Of a stretch of 64,000 bases of DNA, positions 1 through 9,263 are shown piece by piece (position 1 is the first letter of the stretch; every line of letters starts with the position of its first letter). The notes beneath the pieces are model-generated. The model did no database searches and was not told the DNA's origin. It saw only the letters and a program-made list of their open reading frames with translations. Position numbers and translations under genes: made by a program. Source of the DNA: Pedobacter lusitanus (GTDB taxonomy: Bacteria; Bacteroidota; Bacteroidia; Sphingobacteriales; Sphingobacteriaceae); assembly GCF_040026395.1 (NCBI RefSeq), contig NZ_CP157278.1, positions 5,766,001 to 5,830,000 on the forward strand. Direction: 5' to 3'.

Positions 1-1380
1 GCGGAAAAAATAGGAGAGAGCAGAATTTTAGTTTCTCCTTCCTGCTCATTGATTCATGCGCCATGTGATCTGGAGCTGGAAACCAATGATCAGACACTAA
101 CACCGGAAATCAAACAATGGCTGGCCTTTGCCCGTCAGAAAGTTGATGAAATAGTTTATCTGAAACAACTGGCAGGTAAAACACCTTCAAATCATGCAAT
201 TACTGCTTTACAGGATAATGTTGCTGCTAACCAAAGCCGCCGTACTTCTAAGTTGATTCATCATGACGCGGTTAAGAACCGTATTGCCGGAGTGACCGAA
301 AAAGATGAAAACAGATTAAACCCTTTCTCCAAACGCAGAATTGCGCAGCATAACGCCTTAAAGCTTCCCTTGTTTCCAACAACTACTATCGGTTCTTTCC
401 CTCAGACTCCTGAAGTCCGCAGCTGGAGAGCTAAATTTAAAAAGGGTAGTTTGACACTGGCAGAATATGACGCGTTAATAGAGAAGGAAACTGAAGAAAC
501 CATCCGTTTTCAGGAAAATACCGGAATTGATGTACTTGTTCATGGTGAATTTGAGCGTAATGATATGGTCGAGTACTTTGGTGAACAGCTTGCGGGTTTT
601 GTATTTACTAAAAATGGATGGGTACAGAGTTATGGAAGCCGTTGTGTAAAACCTCCGATTATATTTGGTGATGTTCATCGCCCTGCACCAATGACAGTAA
701 GATGGTCGTCTTATGCGCAGTCCTTAACCAGTAAATGGGTTAAGGGGATGTTAACCGGACCGGTTACGATTTTACAATGGTCATTTGTCAGAAATGATCA
801 GCCACGTTCGCTGACCTGTAAACAAATAGCACTGGCAATTCGTGATGAGGTATGCGACCTGGAAAAGGCAGGTATTAAAATCATTCAGATTGATGAACCT
901 GCTATTCGTGAAGGATTGCCTCTGCGTCAGTCTGACTGGCAGGAATATCTGAAATGGGCTGTACAGTCTTTTAGGATTTCTGCAAGTGGTGTCCGCGACG
1001 AAACCCAGATTCACACCCATATGTGTTATTCGGAATTTAATGATATCATTCAGCATATTGCTGATATGGATGCGGATGTGATTACAATTGAATGTTCACG
1101 TTCGCAAATGGAATTGCTGGATGCTTTTGCAGATTTCAATTATCCAAATGAAATAGGACCAGGAGTTTATGATATTCATTCTCCAAGAGTTCCGTCAAGA
1201 GATGAGATGGTATTGCTGCTGGAAAAAGCAAAAGCAGTAATTCCGGCCGGTCAGTTATGGGTTAATCCGGATTGCGGTTTAAAAACCCGTCATTGGGATG
1301 AGACTAAAAAAGCACTGATTGAAATGGTTGAAGCCGCAAAAGAATTGCGTTTATCCGTAAAAGAACCAGTAAGTTTGTAG
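1..1380 (+). CDS. metE: Cobalamin-independent methionine synthase, 5'-truncated by window start
   Basis: This is the C-terminal part of MetE, which moves a methyl group from methyltetrahydrofolate polyglutamate to homocysteine to make methionine in the cytoplasm. The frame is open from base 1, so the true start lies outside the window; the first in-frame TTG at 49 is internal. Visible family marks are [32 protein letters not shown] and [14 protein letters not shown]. The zinc ligands are present: the H and C of HMC (bases 1018-1026), the E of TIECSRS, and the C of NPDCGLKTR. The end matches the usual family C-terminus, and a hairpin terminator follows. Whether the N-terminal half is intact cannot be seen. 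Confidence 0.97.
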   Translation, partial: AEKIGESRILVSPSCSLIHAPCDLELETNDQTLTPEIKQWLAFARQKVDEIVYLKQLAGKTPSNHAITALQDNVAANQSRRTSKLIHHDAVKNRIAGVTEKDENRLNPFSKRRIAQHNALKLPLFPTTTIGSFPQTPEVRSWRAKFKKGSLTLAEYDALIEKETEETIRFQENTGIDVLVHGEFERNDMVEYFGEQLAGFVFTKNGWVQSYGSRCVKPPIIFGDVHRPAPMTVRWSSYAQSLTSKWVKGMLTGPVTILQWSFVRNDQPRSLTCKQIALAIRDEVCDLEKAGIKIIQIDEPAIREGLPLRQSDWQEYLKWAVQSFRISASGVRDETQIHTHMCYSEFNDIIQHIADMDADVITIECSRSQMELLDAFADFNYPNEIGPGVYDIHSPRVPSRDEMVLLLEKAKAVIPAGQLWVNPDCGLKTRHWDETKKALIEMVEAAKELRLSVKEPVSL

Positions 1381-1387
1381 CCTTAAG

Positions 1388-1418
1388 CAGGCGGTTTGTT
1401 CTCATTCCGCCTGTTTTT
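1388..1418 (+). terminator. Rho-independent terminator after metE
   Basis: The perfect 7-bp arms CAGGCGG (1388-1394) and CCGCCTG (1407-1413) are followed by a T-run. It lies between the metE stop and the next start, so metE and the thioesterase gene are probably separate transcripts. Confidence 0.85.
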
Positions 1419-1437
1419 ATTAAAATAAATTACAGAT

Positions 1438-1824
1438 ATGACTATTGAAGAGAAGATTAAAGCATCAGAGACCAGAATTTTTAAAGCCGTATTCCCTAAT
1501 ACTACGAATCATTATGATACTTTGTTTGGCGGTACAGCTATGCATATGATGGATGAAGTGGCATTTATTACTGCTACCAGGTTTAGCCGCCAGAGAATGG
1601 TAACTGTAAGCAGCGACAGAATTGATTTTAAAATGCCAATTGCTGCTGGTACCATTGTAGAACTGGTGGGTACCGTAAGTCATATTGGAAATACCAGTAT
1701 GAAAGTAAAAGTAGAAATCTATGTAGAGCAGATGTATTCTGAGGAACGCGAAAAAGCGGTTACTGGTGAATTCTCATTTGTAGCTATTGATGAACATAAA
1801 AAACCTACAGCTATTCTTAAGTAA
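1438..1824 (+). CDS. Acyl-CoA thioesterase, hotdog fold (YciA-like)
   Basis: A 128-residue single-domain hotdog thioesterase expected to hydrolyse acyl-CoA esters in the cytoplasm. Near residues 24-40 the sequence NHYDTLFGGTAMHMMDE is the family signature (N-x-x-G-GxxMxxxD type), with the catalytic Asp at the end. The segment RIDFKMPIAAG and the repeated beta strands after it fit the hotdog sheet. Length is normal for short YciA-type enzymes. The gene stands alone between two terminators. The acyl chain length it prefers cannot be read from sequence. Confidence 0.9.
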   Translation: MTIEEKIKASETRIFKAVFPNTTNHYDTLFGGTAMHMMDEVAFITATRFSRQRMVTVSSDRIDFKMPIAAGTIVELVGTVSHIGNTSMKVKVEIYVEQMYSEEREKAVTGEFSFVAIDEHKKPTAILK

Positions 1825-1837
1825 GAATATTTATTCA

Positions 1838-1867
1838 AAAGGGCCTTATTATTCAATAAGGCCCTTT
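1838..1867. terminator. Bidirectional terminator between convergent genes
   Basis: An AAAGGGCCTTATT arm and its complement AATAAGGCCCTTT flank a 4-base loop. A-rich and T-rich flanks let it serve both the thioesterase gene on the plus strand and the oxidoreductase gene on the minus strand. Confidence 0.85.
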
Positions 1868-1878
1868 CTTATTAGTCT

Positions 1879-2892
1879 TCAGCTTTCCAGTATAGTGATT
1901 TGCCTGATGATCTGCTCCTGATTTACGGGATAAGGTTTGTTTTCTCTTATCGTTTGATAAACAGCATCAAATAAGTGAAGATAGGACGATTTTCCTGGTG
2001 GAATAAGTTCCCTGGTAATCGTACCATTTTCATCGATCGTACTTAAAATACCTTCTTTACCAGGTTGTTCAATTCCGTATGAAGGATCATCAGGACTCAT
2101 GTTTTTTAGTAATTGTGTTTCCTGTATATCTGAACGGTGTTTAACATACGAGCCTTTGGTTCCGTTAATAATAAATGCAGGCTGCTGTTCTACAACAAGC
2201 ATACTCATAGTAATAAATACCTGTAAATCTTCAGGATATTTCAAATGAATACAGGCATAATCGTCAACCTGTGTACCCGGGCGAAAATGTCCGAGAGTTT
2301 TAGTCCATTCCAGTGGCTGACCAAATAAAGCAAATACCATATCCAGCAAATGCGGACCAAGGTCATAAAGCAATCCACTTCCCGGCATCGGGGTTTCTTT
2401 GAATACTTTAGGCCCTATAGTATACCGGTATCTGTCATAACGGATATGAGCTTCTACCAGCCGCCCTAATTTTTTACTGTCTACTATATCTTTTGCAGCT
2501 AAAAAATCACTGTCATAGCGACGGTTCTGATAAGGAAGAATATGAAGATTTTTTTCTTTGGCTTCGTTGAAAAGTATTACTGCTTCTGCAGAGGTGACTG
2601 TAAATGGTTTCTCTACCAAAAGATGTTTACCGGCACGAAGGGCTTTGCGGGCAAATTCAAAATGCGTATAATTCGGTGTATTGATGATCACCAGTTCTAT
2701 TGCCGGATCTGCAATAAGTTCATCTACCGAATCATAGCTTTTTATATCCGGAAAACGATGCTGTGCTGTCTTTTCAGATCTTTCTACTACTGCGGTAAGG
2801 TTAAATCCGGAATGTGCGTCTACAAAAGGGGAGTGGAACAGCTTTCCAGACATTCCAAAGGATAATATGCCTGTATTTATAGGTTTTTGCAT
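1879..2892 (-). CDS. Gfo/Idh/MocA-family NAD(P)-dependent oxidoreductase
   Basis: A 337-residue cytoplasmic sugar or inositol dehydrogenase-like enzyme. The N-terminus ILSFGMSGKLFHSPF is the Rossmann nucleotide-binding strand, with GxSGxxFH replacing the common GxGxxG as in the YgjR/YvaA branch. EKPFTVT near residue 94 carries the conserved catalytic Lys, and GPHLLDM near residue 180 carries the active-site His. Length is normal. It is divergent from rpiA with a 43-bp gap. The substrate is unknown, and nothing nearby points to an inositol pathway. Confidence 0.92.
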   Translation of the reverse strand: MQKPINTGILSFGMSGKLFHSPFVDAHSGFNLTAVVERSEKTAQHRFPDIKSYDSVDELIADPAIELVIINTPNYTHFEFARKALRAGKHLLVEKPFTVTSAEAVILFNEAKEKNLHILPYQNRRYDSDFLAAKDIVDSKKLGRLVEAHIRYDRYRYTIGPKVFKETPMPGSGLLYDLGPHLLDMVFALFGQPLEWTKTLGHFRPGTQVDDYACIHLKYPEDLQVFITMSMLVVEQQPAFIINGTKGSYVKHRSDIQETQLLKNMSPDDPSYGIEQPGKEGILSTIDENGTITRELIPPGKSSYLHLFDAVYQTIRENKPYPVNQEQIIRQITILES

Positions 2893-2935
2893 GGATAAAT
2901 ATATTAAATTTAGCGCGGATACTAATTCGTTTCAG

Positions 2936-3625
2936 ATGATTGATTACAAACTGGAGGCTGCAAAAGCTTCATTAAAATTTATAAAAACCGGACAGGTTAT
3001 CGGATTGGGAGCAGGAAGTACAATTGTACATCTGGTTAATCTGATAAGTGAAGAGGAGAAAATGGCTGCATCTTTAACCTTTGTATCTTCTTCTTTTAAA
3101 ACCCGTGCTTATCTGCAGGAGAAAGGACTGAAAATTGAGTTTTCAGCCTTGCTGGAGCGGGTAGATATCTATTTTGACGGATGTGATCAGTTTGATCCGG
3201 CACTGAATGCCTTAAAAAGCGGAGGTGGTATTCATACAAGCGAGAAAATACTGGCTTCCATGGCTGATGAGTTTATCTTAATCGGTGATGAAAGTAAAAT
3301 GGTGAAAAAATTGGATCATACTTATCCTCTGGTCATAGAAATTTTGCCTGAAGCGTTACAGGTTGTCCTGGGGCAGATAAAAACCAGATATCCTGAGGCA
3401 TCAGTTCAACTGAGAATGAGCAGCCAGAAGGATGGTGCACTTATTTCTGATCATGGAAATTTACTGGCCGATATTTATTTTACTGCGCTACCCGGACTAA
3501 GTGAATTAAATATTGCCGTGAAAATGATTCCGGGAGTAGTTGAGCATTCTCTTTTTTATGGACTGGCTTCAAAAGCTGTGATTGCAGGCAAAAATGGAAC
3601 GAAGGTAATGGTAGCTGCATTATAG
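2936..3625 (+). CDS. rpiA: Ribose-5-phosphate isomerase A
   Basis: RpiA interconverts ribose 5-phosphate and ribulose 5-phosphate in the non-oxidative pentose phosphate pathway. GLGAGST near residue 24 binds the phosphate, and SGGGIHTSEK holds the catalytic region with its Glu. The usual DGADE motif reads DGCDQ, which keeps both Asp residues. I chose the ATG at 2936 (MIDYKLEAAK...), which gives 229 residues and the family's normal N-terminus; an earlier ATG at 2891 would begin 1 base inside the divergent oxidoreductase gene. The stop codon forms the first base of a very long palindromic terminator. Confidence 0.93.
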   Translation: MIDYKLEAAKASLKFIKTGQVIGLGAGSTIVHLVNLISEEEKMAASLTFVSSSFKTRAYLQEKGLKIEFSALLERVDIYFDGCDQFDPALNALKSGGGIHTSEKILASMADEFILIGDESKMVKKLDHTYPLVIEILPEALQVVLGQIKTRYPEASVQLRMSSQKDGALISDHGNLLADIYFTALPGLSELNIAVKMIPGVVEHSLFYGLASKAVIAGKNGTKVMVAAL

Positions 3626-3680
3626 TTTTCAAAAAGAAAGGGTTAAAGATGTACATCTTTAACCCTTTCTTTTTGAAAAC
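3625..3680. terminator. Perfect 56-bp palindrome, bidirectional terminator
   Basis: Left arm 3625-3652 and right arm 3653-3680 are exact reverse complements over 28 bp with no central spacer. The core contains GGGTTAAAGATGT and its complement, flanked by A5 and T5 tracts. It starts on the last base of the rpiA stop and ends 11 bp before the C1 peptidase gene end, so it can stop both convergent transcripts. Confidence 0.88.
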
Positions 3681-3690
3681 CTGCTATGGT

Positions 3691-4887
3691 TTAAATACCC
3701 AGATTTTTTCTTACTGCTGCCGGTATACCACCTTTATTTAGTAAGAACGCTGTAGTTTTATATTTTACATAGTTCTTGGTTACATATAAATAACCTTTAT
3801 AGTCATTAGTTACTCCCCATGAGTTTTTCACGATATAATACTCTTTACCATTCTGATCTTTTGCTATTCCTACGATATGCATACCGTGGTCATCAGTAGT
3901 TTCATAATTGTCAAAAGCTGCCTGACGGTTTTCCTGAGTGATTTCCATTTCAGGTTTTGGCTCACTGAACATAGTAGTTTTTTCCTGTTCAGTCATTTCT
4001 TCGTATGGTTTAGCCGGAATATAAGCTACGCCATTTTTATATGAAAATGATTTCTCGCTTACATCAGTAGCCCATGCTACAGAATAACCTTTTTTCAATG
4101 CATTGTCAATGATGTCAGTGATCTCATTCACCTTTACATTGTAAACCTGATCAAATGACCAGTTGTCCTGAACTAATAAAGTGAATTTGCTGTAGAAAGG
4201 ATGATCATTAAATGAAGATAATTCTACGTAGTCATCAGGGTTAATACCAACTACCTGTTTTGCAAATGTCTGAGGAGTATAGCTTTTTCCTTTGTAATCA
4301 AATTTTTCAGGTACCTGACCTAAATAAGCATCGATTGCTGCAGTATATGCTTTTAACCAGTTAGGAGTTAAGCTTTTGTTAGGGTTTTTAACTACGGCCT
4401 CTAAAATTCCTGTAGTAATTGCACCCATTTCGCCAAACTTATTGATTTTGGTACCATAGTTTAAACCTGTATAGTTTACTTGTGGAACTGCACCATATTG
4501 TCTGAACATATTGATTACATCATGTAAAGCACCACCGTCTCCAAGAGTTACAGCTCCATGCATACGTACGTAATTTTTACCTTTTTCTACATAAGCATTA
4601 CGTGCTGAGAAGATTTCTGATAAAGCAACAGGCTCTTTTCCCATCCTGATCATTTCTGATTCAAGGAAAGAGTTGGTAGAATAACTCCAGCAGGTTCCTG
4701 AAGAACCCTGATTTTTAACAGGTGTATTTTCAAGGTTAATCACATCTGTGAATTTGAAACCTGAAGTACTGTTTGCTGACTGATTGTTTTTTAAAGAATT
4801 TACCAGGTTATCCTGAGCAAATCCAAAGGTAGAGCTAAATAATAGTCCGGAAGCAAGGACTAAGGGTTTAAATATTAATTTATTCAT
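3691..4887 (-). CDS. Exported C1-family cysteine aminopeptidase (bleomycin hydrolase-like)
   Basis: A 398-residue papain-fold peptidase. Residues 1-24 form a signal peptide ending at FGFAQ, so the enzyme is probably periplasmic or exported. VKNQGSSGTCWSYS near residues 57-70 holds the catalytic Cys with its preceding Gln region. DDHGMHIVGIA holds the catalytic His, and YIVKNSWG the Asn. Cytoplasmic bleomycin hydrolases lack a signal peptide; the exported version is common in Bacteroidota. It stands alone, convergent with rpiA. Confidence 0.92.
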   Translation of the reverse strand: MNKLIFKPLVLASGLLFSSTFGFAQDNLVNSLKNNQSANSTSGFKFTDVINLENTPVKNQGSSGTCWSYSTNSFLESEMIRMGKEPVALSEIFSARNAYVEKGKNYVRMHGAVTLGDGGALHDVINMFRQYGAVPQVNYTGLNYGTKINKFGEMGAITTGILEAVVKNPNKSLTPNWLKAYTAAIDAYLGQVPEKFDYKGKSYTPQTFAKQVVGINPDDYVELSSFNDHPFYSKFTLLVQDNWSFDQVYNVKVNEITDIIDNALKKGYSVAWATDVSEKSFSYKNGVAYIPAKPYEEMTEQEKTTMFSEPKPEMEITQENRQAAFDNYETTDDHGMHIVGIAKDQNGKEYYIVKNSWGVTNDYKGYLYVTKNYVKYKTTAFLLNKGGIPAAVRKNLGI

Positions 4888-5053
4888 ATTGTGTATTAAT
4901 TAGTATTCAGTGTGATATTTGAGCGCAACATTATTGCATTTGTGTATATTTGTAGGGCAATGTACATCTTTTATACAGTATTGGAAAAATATTAAATGGA
5001 AAATGTGCCGAACAACATAAAATTTACACAGGTAACTGTTGAACGTTATATTA

Positions 5054-5086
5054 TTTGGCAGAAGATGGACGGATATCTTAAGTTTG
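5054..5086 (+). promoter_or_regulatory. Bacteroidota sigma-70 type promoter for the CobW gene
   Basis: TTTG at 5054-5057 and TAAGTTTG at 5079-5086 match the -33 TTTG and -7 TAnnTTTG boxes with a 21-base spacer. The expected transcription start is near 5092, where the chosen ATG begins, so the mRNA may be leaderless or nearly so. This argues against the upstream in-frame start at 4996. Confidence 0.6.
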
Positions 5087-5091
5087 TAACA

Positions 5092-6135
5092 ATGAAATAT
5101 ATAAAGGCAAAAGAAGTAACGATCCTGACAGGATTTTTGGGAGCGGGTAAAACGACAGTTCTGAACGCAGTAATTTCTAAAATGAAGGATACACGTTTCG
5201 CTATTATAGAGAATGAAATCGGATCGGAAAGTATTGATGCAGGATTGATCATTAAAGGGGAAGAAGATGTTGTCGAACTTAATAATGGCTGTATATGCTG
5301 TACTTTAAATGATGATTTGTTTGATATTTTAAATAACCTGTGGGAAAAGAAGGACTCATGGGATCACCTGATTATAGAAGCAACCGGGATCGCTGATCCG
5401 GCAAATATAGCCCATCCTTTTCTGACCATGGATCAGGTTAAAAGAGGATATGATTTAAAAAGAGTAATTTGTATTGTAGATGCCGAGCTGATTGAAGATC
5501 AGTTAAAGGAGCGTCCTGAAGCAATTCAGCAGATTGCTTTTAGTGATAGTATTCTGCTAAACAAGATAGAGCGGGTAAGTTATGGTTATATCAAAGAACT
5601 TCAGGCTGTCTTAAAGGCTATTAATCCTTTTGCAGAAATTCTGATTGCTACAAGAGAAGATTTTCAGGTCCGAAAGCTTTTTGCCAGAGAACGTTTTGCT
5701 AATTTTTACAGTAATCCCAAACCGGTGTCTACCCCGAAAGGAATGTTCAGTCTGGGAACAGGCACTGCTGAAAAGCAACCTTTAATGGCCTTTGCTGCTT
5801 CTCATAACCGGCATGAACATAGTGATATTGAGACTATACTTTTAAAATATAAAGAAAGTCTGGATATAGAAGCCCTGGAACATAGAATGATGGTGTTTCT
5901 GATTGCACAGTCAGCTAATGTATACCGGATTAAAGGAATTATATACAGTCATGTTTTTCAGAGCAGAATTGTGTTACAGACTGTAGGTAAATCGCTATCT
6001 ATCACTTTGGGCGATACCTGGCTGCCTGATGAAATCAGAGAAACAAAGATTGTTGTGATCGGGAAAGATCTCAAAGTATATGGTTTTGACAAAATGTTCC
6101 GTACTTGTCTGTATCCTGAATCTGAACAAAAATAG
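5092..6135 (+). CDS. CobW/COG0523 G3E-family GTPase, putative metallochaperone
   Basis: A 347-residue cytoplasmic GTPase. Walker A is GFLGAGKTT near residues 13-21. ENEIGSESID is the family's switch region. NNGCICC carries the CxCC-type metal-binding motif (here C-I-C-C). LNKIERV replaces the NKxD guanine-specificity motif with NKIE. The C-terminal 90 residues match the CobW C-terminal domain. Members insert or deliver metals such as zinc, cobalt or iron. The start is set by the promoter just upstream. An M1 zinc aminopeptidase follows 12 bp downstream, so a metal supply role in this operon is possible but inferred. Confidence 0.9.
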   Translation: MKYIKAKEVTILTGFLGAGKTTVLNAVISKMKDTRFAIIENEIGSESIDAGLIIKGEEDVVELNNGCICCTLNDDLFDILNNLWEKKDSWDHLIIEATGIADPANIAHPFLTMDQVKRGYDLKRVICIVDAELIEDQLKERPEAIQQIAFSDSILLNKIERVSYGYIKELQAVLKAINPFAEILIATREDFQVRKLFARERFANFYSNPKPVSTPKGMFSLGTGTAEKQPLMAFAASHNRHEHSDIETILLKYKESLDIEALEHRMMVFLIAQSANVYRIKGIIYSHVFQSRIVLQTVGKSLSITLGDTWLPDEIRETKIVVIGKDLKVYGFDKMFRTCLYPESEQK

Positions 6136-6147
6136 TAAATTGCCTGC

Positions 6148-8724
6148 ATGACTGTTAGATTTAAAGCCCTGTTGTTTCTGGTTGTTACACTTGCTTCCTG
6201 CTCATCAAGAAAAGTAGTTCCTGACCCTGTTGTTGAAAATGGTGTGAGCAGATCGCTGGCTGTTTATCGAAAAACAGCACTTTCTGCCATTCATTATAAA
6301 CTTGAATTGAATATACCGGCTCAAAAGACTGAGGCAATTACGGCACATGAGGTACTGAATTTTAAACTGAATACTGTCAGATTACCTTTGCAGCTTGATT
6401 TTAAGGAAGATCCTTCAAAAATCAGTCTGCTTACAATTAACGGTAAAAATGTTACAGTAACACATAGCAGAGAACATTTGATTCTGCAGCCTCAGTTTTT
6501 GAAAAAAGGAGATAATGAGGTACGTATCTTATTCCGTGCAGGAGAGGGAGCTTTAAACAGAAATGCAGATTATCTGTATACTTTATTTGTGCCAGACAGA
6601 GCAAGAACTGTTTTTCCATGTTTTGATCAGCCGGATCTGAAAGCAAATTATACACTTACGCTTCATCTGCCCAAAGACTGGCAGGCGATAGCGAATGCTG
6701 AACTCAGAGATTCTGTGCAGGAGCAGTACCGTAAAACTTATCACTATAAGACCTCGGATCTGTTAAGTACTTATTTATTCGCTTTTGCCGCAGGTAAATT
6801 TCAATTGCACAGTGGCAAAGTAAATCAGTTGAATACAGATTTTCTATACAGGGAAACGGATGGGGCCAAACTTAAGCCAAGTTTGCCTGCTATATATGAT
6901 ATTCACACTGCTGCACTAAAATATTTTGAAGACTGGACTGCTATTTCCTATCCTTTTCAGAAGTTTGGTTTTGTTGCCATTCCTGATTTTCAGTTTGGCG
7001 GAATGGAGCATCCCGGAGCAATACAGTATAAATCGGCCAGTTTATTTTTAGACGCGGGCGCCACAAAAGATCAGCTTAATGCCCGTAATAATCTGATTGC
7101 ACATGAAACGGCACATATGTGGTTTGGTGACCTGGTAACGATGGACTGGTTTTCTGATGTATGGATGAAGGAGGTGTTCGCTAACTTTATGGCAGATAAA
7201 AGCACAGAAGAATCAGGAGGGAAGGCTAATTATTCACTTAAATTTCTGATTGATCACTTTCCTGCTGCTTACGCTGTTGACCGTACTGCAGGAGCAAATC
7301 CTATTCGTCAGCCATTAGATAATCTGAAGGATGCAGGAACGCTTTATGGTAATATTATTTATCACAAAGCTCCAATTATGATGCAGCAGCTGGAAAGTCT
7401 GATGGGAAAGGATAAATTCAGAGAGGGTGTAAGAGCGTATTTAAAGAAATTTGCAAACAGTAATGCTTCCTGGCCTGATTTAATTCATATTCTGGATAAT
7501 CATACTGCCGTAGATCTGGAAAAATGGAATAAGGTATGGGTAAATGAAAGTGGCAGACCTGTAATTAATTACGATATCACTTACCAGGGGGATAAAATCA
7601 GTGCAATGACTATTACCCAGGAGGCAGAATATGGGGAAAAAAGAGTATGGCCGCAAACTTTTGAGGTGACTTTGTTTTATCCTGGTTCGGTTAAGGTACT
7701 TCAGGCTGATCTGGCTACAGATAAACTGGATCTCAAAGAAGCGGTGGGCCTGGATAAGCCCTTATTTATATTACTCAATTCAGCAGGAGATGGCTATGGC
7801 CGGTGGCCGGTTGATCCTGCAATTCAGTCGCATATATTCAGTCTGGAAAAACCATTGCAAAGAGCTGTGGCCTATATTTCATTATATGAACAGATGCTGA
7901 GCGGAAAAGATATCCGGCCTGCAGCTTTGCTGACCTTATTTAGTAGTGGTCTGATAAAAGAGGATGAAGAACTTAATATAAGATTGCTGAGTAATTATAT
8001 CAGTACTATTTACTGGCAGTTTAGTGATGCGAAAGAAAGACAGGCGATAGCAGATGTACTGGAAGATCAACTGTGGTCTGCTATAGCGCTTCAGAAAAGT
8101 AGTAATAACAAAAAGCAGCTTTTTAAAGCTTATCAGGATATTTTTCTAAGTAAGGTAGCCAGAAACAGACTTTATCAGATCTGGAAAAATATGAAGGCTC
8201 CTGCCGGAATAACGCTTTCGGAGGATGATTATACCAGCCTTGCGCTTTCATTGGCAGTAAGGGATGATGCGGATGATCATATTTTAGGCACGCAGGATTC
8301 AAGAATCACAAATCCTGACCGCAAAAAGCGTTTTGAGTTTATCATCCCTGCTGTTTCAGGCAGGAAAAGTGTAAGGGATGATTTCTTTGATAGTTTGAAA
8401 TATCCTGCCAACAGAGCGAAAGAATCTAATGTGCTTGCGGCCCTTTATTATCTTCACCATCCATTACGTCAGCAATATAGTGTTGCTTATCTGGAGAAAA
8501 GTCTTGGATTGTTAGAGGAAATTCAGTCTACAGGGGATATTTTCTTTCCTCAGTCGTGGCTACAGGCTACATTTGGTACTTATCAAAGTAAAGAAGCCGG
8601 AGTCATTGTCAGTGAATTTCTCCAAAATCATGCGGATTTTAATCCCAGACTGAAGGCAAAAATACTACAGGCGACAGATAATTTGTTCAGAACAGTCCGG
8701 TTATCGTCACAACGGAGTAAATAA
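6148..8724 (+). CDS. M1-family zinc aminopeptidase, lipoprotein
   Basis: An 858-residue metallopeptidase that removes N-terminal residues from peptides. The N-terminus ends in the lipobox LASC near residue 18, so it is probably lipid-anchored in the periplasm or outer membrane. FGGMEHPGA near residue 286 is the GxMEN-type exopeptidase motif, with H for N. HETAHMWFGD followed 18 residues later by KEVFANF gives the zinc ligands HExxH and E. An N-terminal beta domain and a long alpha-helical C-terminus fit the family. It follows the CobW gene by 12 bp and is probably co-transcribed. Confidence 0.93.
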   Translation: MTVRFKALLFLVVTLASCSSRKVVPDPVVENGVSRSLAVYRKTALSAIHYKLELNIPAQKTEAITAHEVLNFKLNTVRLPLQLDFKEDPSKISLLTINGKNVTVTHSREHLILQPQFLKKGDNEVRILFRAGEGALNRNADYLYTLFVPDRARTVFPCFDQPDLKANYTLTLHLPKDWQAIANAELRDSVQEQYRKTYHYKTSDLLSTYLFAFAAGKFQLHSGKVNQLNTDFLYRETDGAKLKPSLPAIYDIHTAALKYFEDWTAISYPFQKFGFVAIPDFQFGGMEHPGAIQYKSASLFLDAGATKDQLNARNNLIAHETAHMWFGDLVTMDWFSDVWMKEVFANFMADKSTEESGGKANYSLKFLIDHFPAAYAVDRTAGANPIRQPLDNLKDAGTLYGNIIYHKAPIMMQQLESLMGKDKFREGVRAYLKKFANSNASWPDLIHILDNHTAVDLEKWNKVWVNESGRPVINYDITYQGDKISAMTITQEAEYGEKRVWPQTFEVTLFYPGSVKVLQADLATDKLDLKEAVGLDKPLFILLNSAGDGYGRWPVDPAIQSHIFSLEKPLQRAVAYISLYEQMLSGKDIRPAALLTLFSSGLIKEDEELNIRLLSNYISTIYWQFSDAKERQAIADVLEDQLWSAIALQKSSNNKKQLFKAYQDIFLSKVARNRLYQIWKNMKAPAGITLSEDDYTSLALSLAVRDDADDHILGTQDSRITNPDRKKRFEFIIPAVSGRKSVRDDFFDSLKYPANRAKESNVLAALYYLHHPLRQQYSVAYLEKSLGLLEEIQSTGDIFFPQSWLQATFGTYQSKEAGVIVSEFLQNHADFNPRLKAKILQATDNLFRTVRLSSQRSK

Positions 8725-8742
8725 GTGGAATAGGCTAAATGG

Positions 8743-8786
8743 ATATACGAATATTTTCAACATTGATATTGAAAATATTCGTATAT
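8743..8786. promoter_or_regulatory. Inverted-repeat operator of the Xre/RES module
   Basis: Two perfect 18-bp arms (8743-8760 and 8769-8786) flank an 8-bp spacer; the core of each arm reads CGAATATTTTCAA or its complement. It ends 22 bp before the antitoxin start, so it covers the promoter. Autorepression by the antitoxin, alone or with the toxin, is the usual arrangement of such modules and is inferred here. Confidence 0.75.
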
Positions 8787-8808
8787 TAGTGTTTTAAAAC
8801 TCGAAGAT

Positions 8809-9255
8809 ATGTCAACTACAAGTGTATTACTTTCGGATAAACGGACAGAAACACTTCGCGTCAAGTTTAATGCAATTGACGTAAGTGATGATATGAAGGT
8901 CTTTCAATATGCAAGACAAGGGCTAAAGCCAGGGCTATTCTATGATTTTGCTGAAGCGATTAATATTTCTAATAAATCACTGGCAGATCTGATTAATATA
9001 TCTTCCAGGACCATCAGTAACTATAAAGAACAAAAGAAATTACTGGAACCTGTTTATGGGGAGCATTTGCTTAAATTAATAGGTCTTTATAAAAAAGGAG
9101 TAGAGTTATTTGGCTCAGTTGATGAATTCAGCTATTGGTTAAACAAACCTTTCTGGAATTCAAAAGAACGTCCTATGGATTGGTTAACAACTCCGGGAGG
9201 GGTAGACCTGGTAGCAGATGAACTGATAAAAATGGCTTATGGTGATGCCGTTTAA
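8809..9255 (+). CDS. Xre/MbcA/ParS-type antitoxin with DUF2384 domain
   Basis: A 148-residue cytoplasmic antitoxin. The middle (residues about 50-85, SNKSLADLINISSRTISNYK) is an Xre-like helix-turn-helix. The C-terminal half (LFGSVDEFSYWLNKPFW...) is the DUF2384 toxin-binding domain, in which GsxxEFxxWLxxPxxxL is typical. The RES toxin gene follows after 8 bp. The large inverted repeat upstream is its likely operator. Together they form a complete type II toxin-antitoxin pair. Confidence 0.93.
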   Translation: MSTTSVLLSDKRTETLRVKFNAIDVSDDMKVFQYARQGLKPGLFYDFAEAINISNKSLADLINISSRTISNYKEQKKLLEPVYGEHLLKLIGLYKKGVELFGSVDEFSYWLNKPFWNSKERPMDWLTTPGGVDLVADELIKMAYGDAV

Positions 9256-9263
9256 GTTTACAG

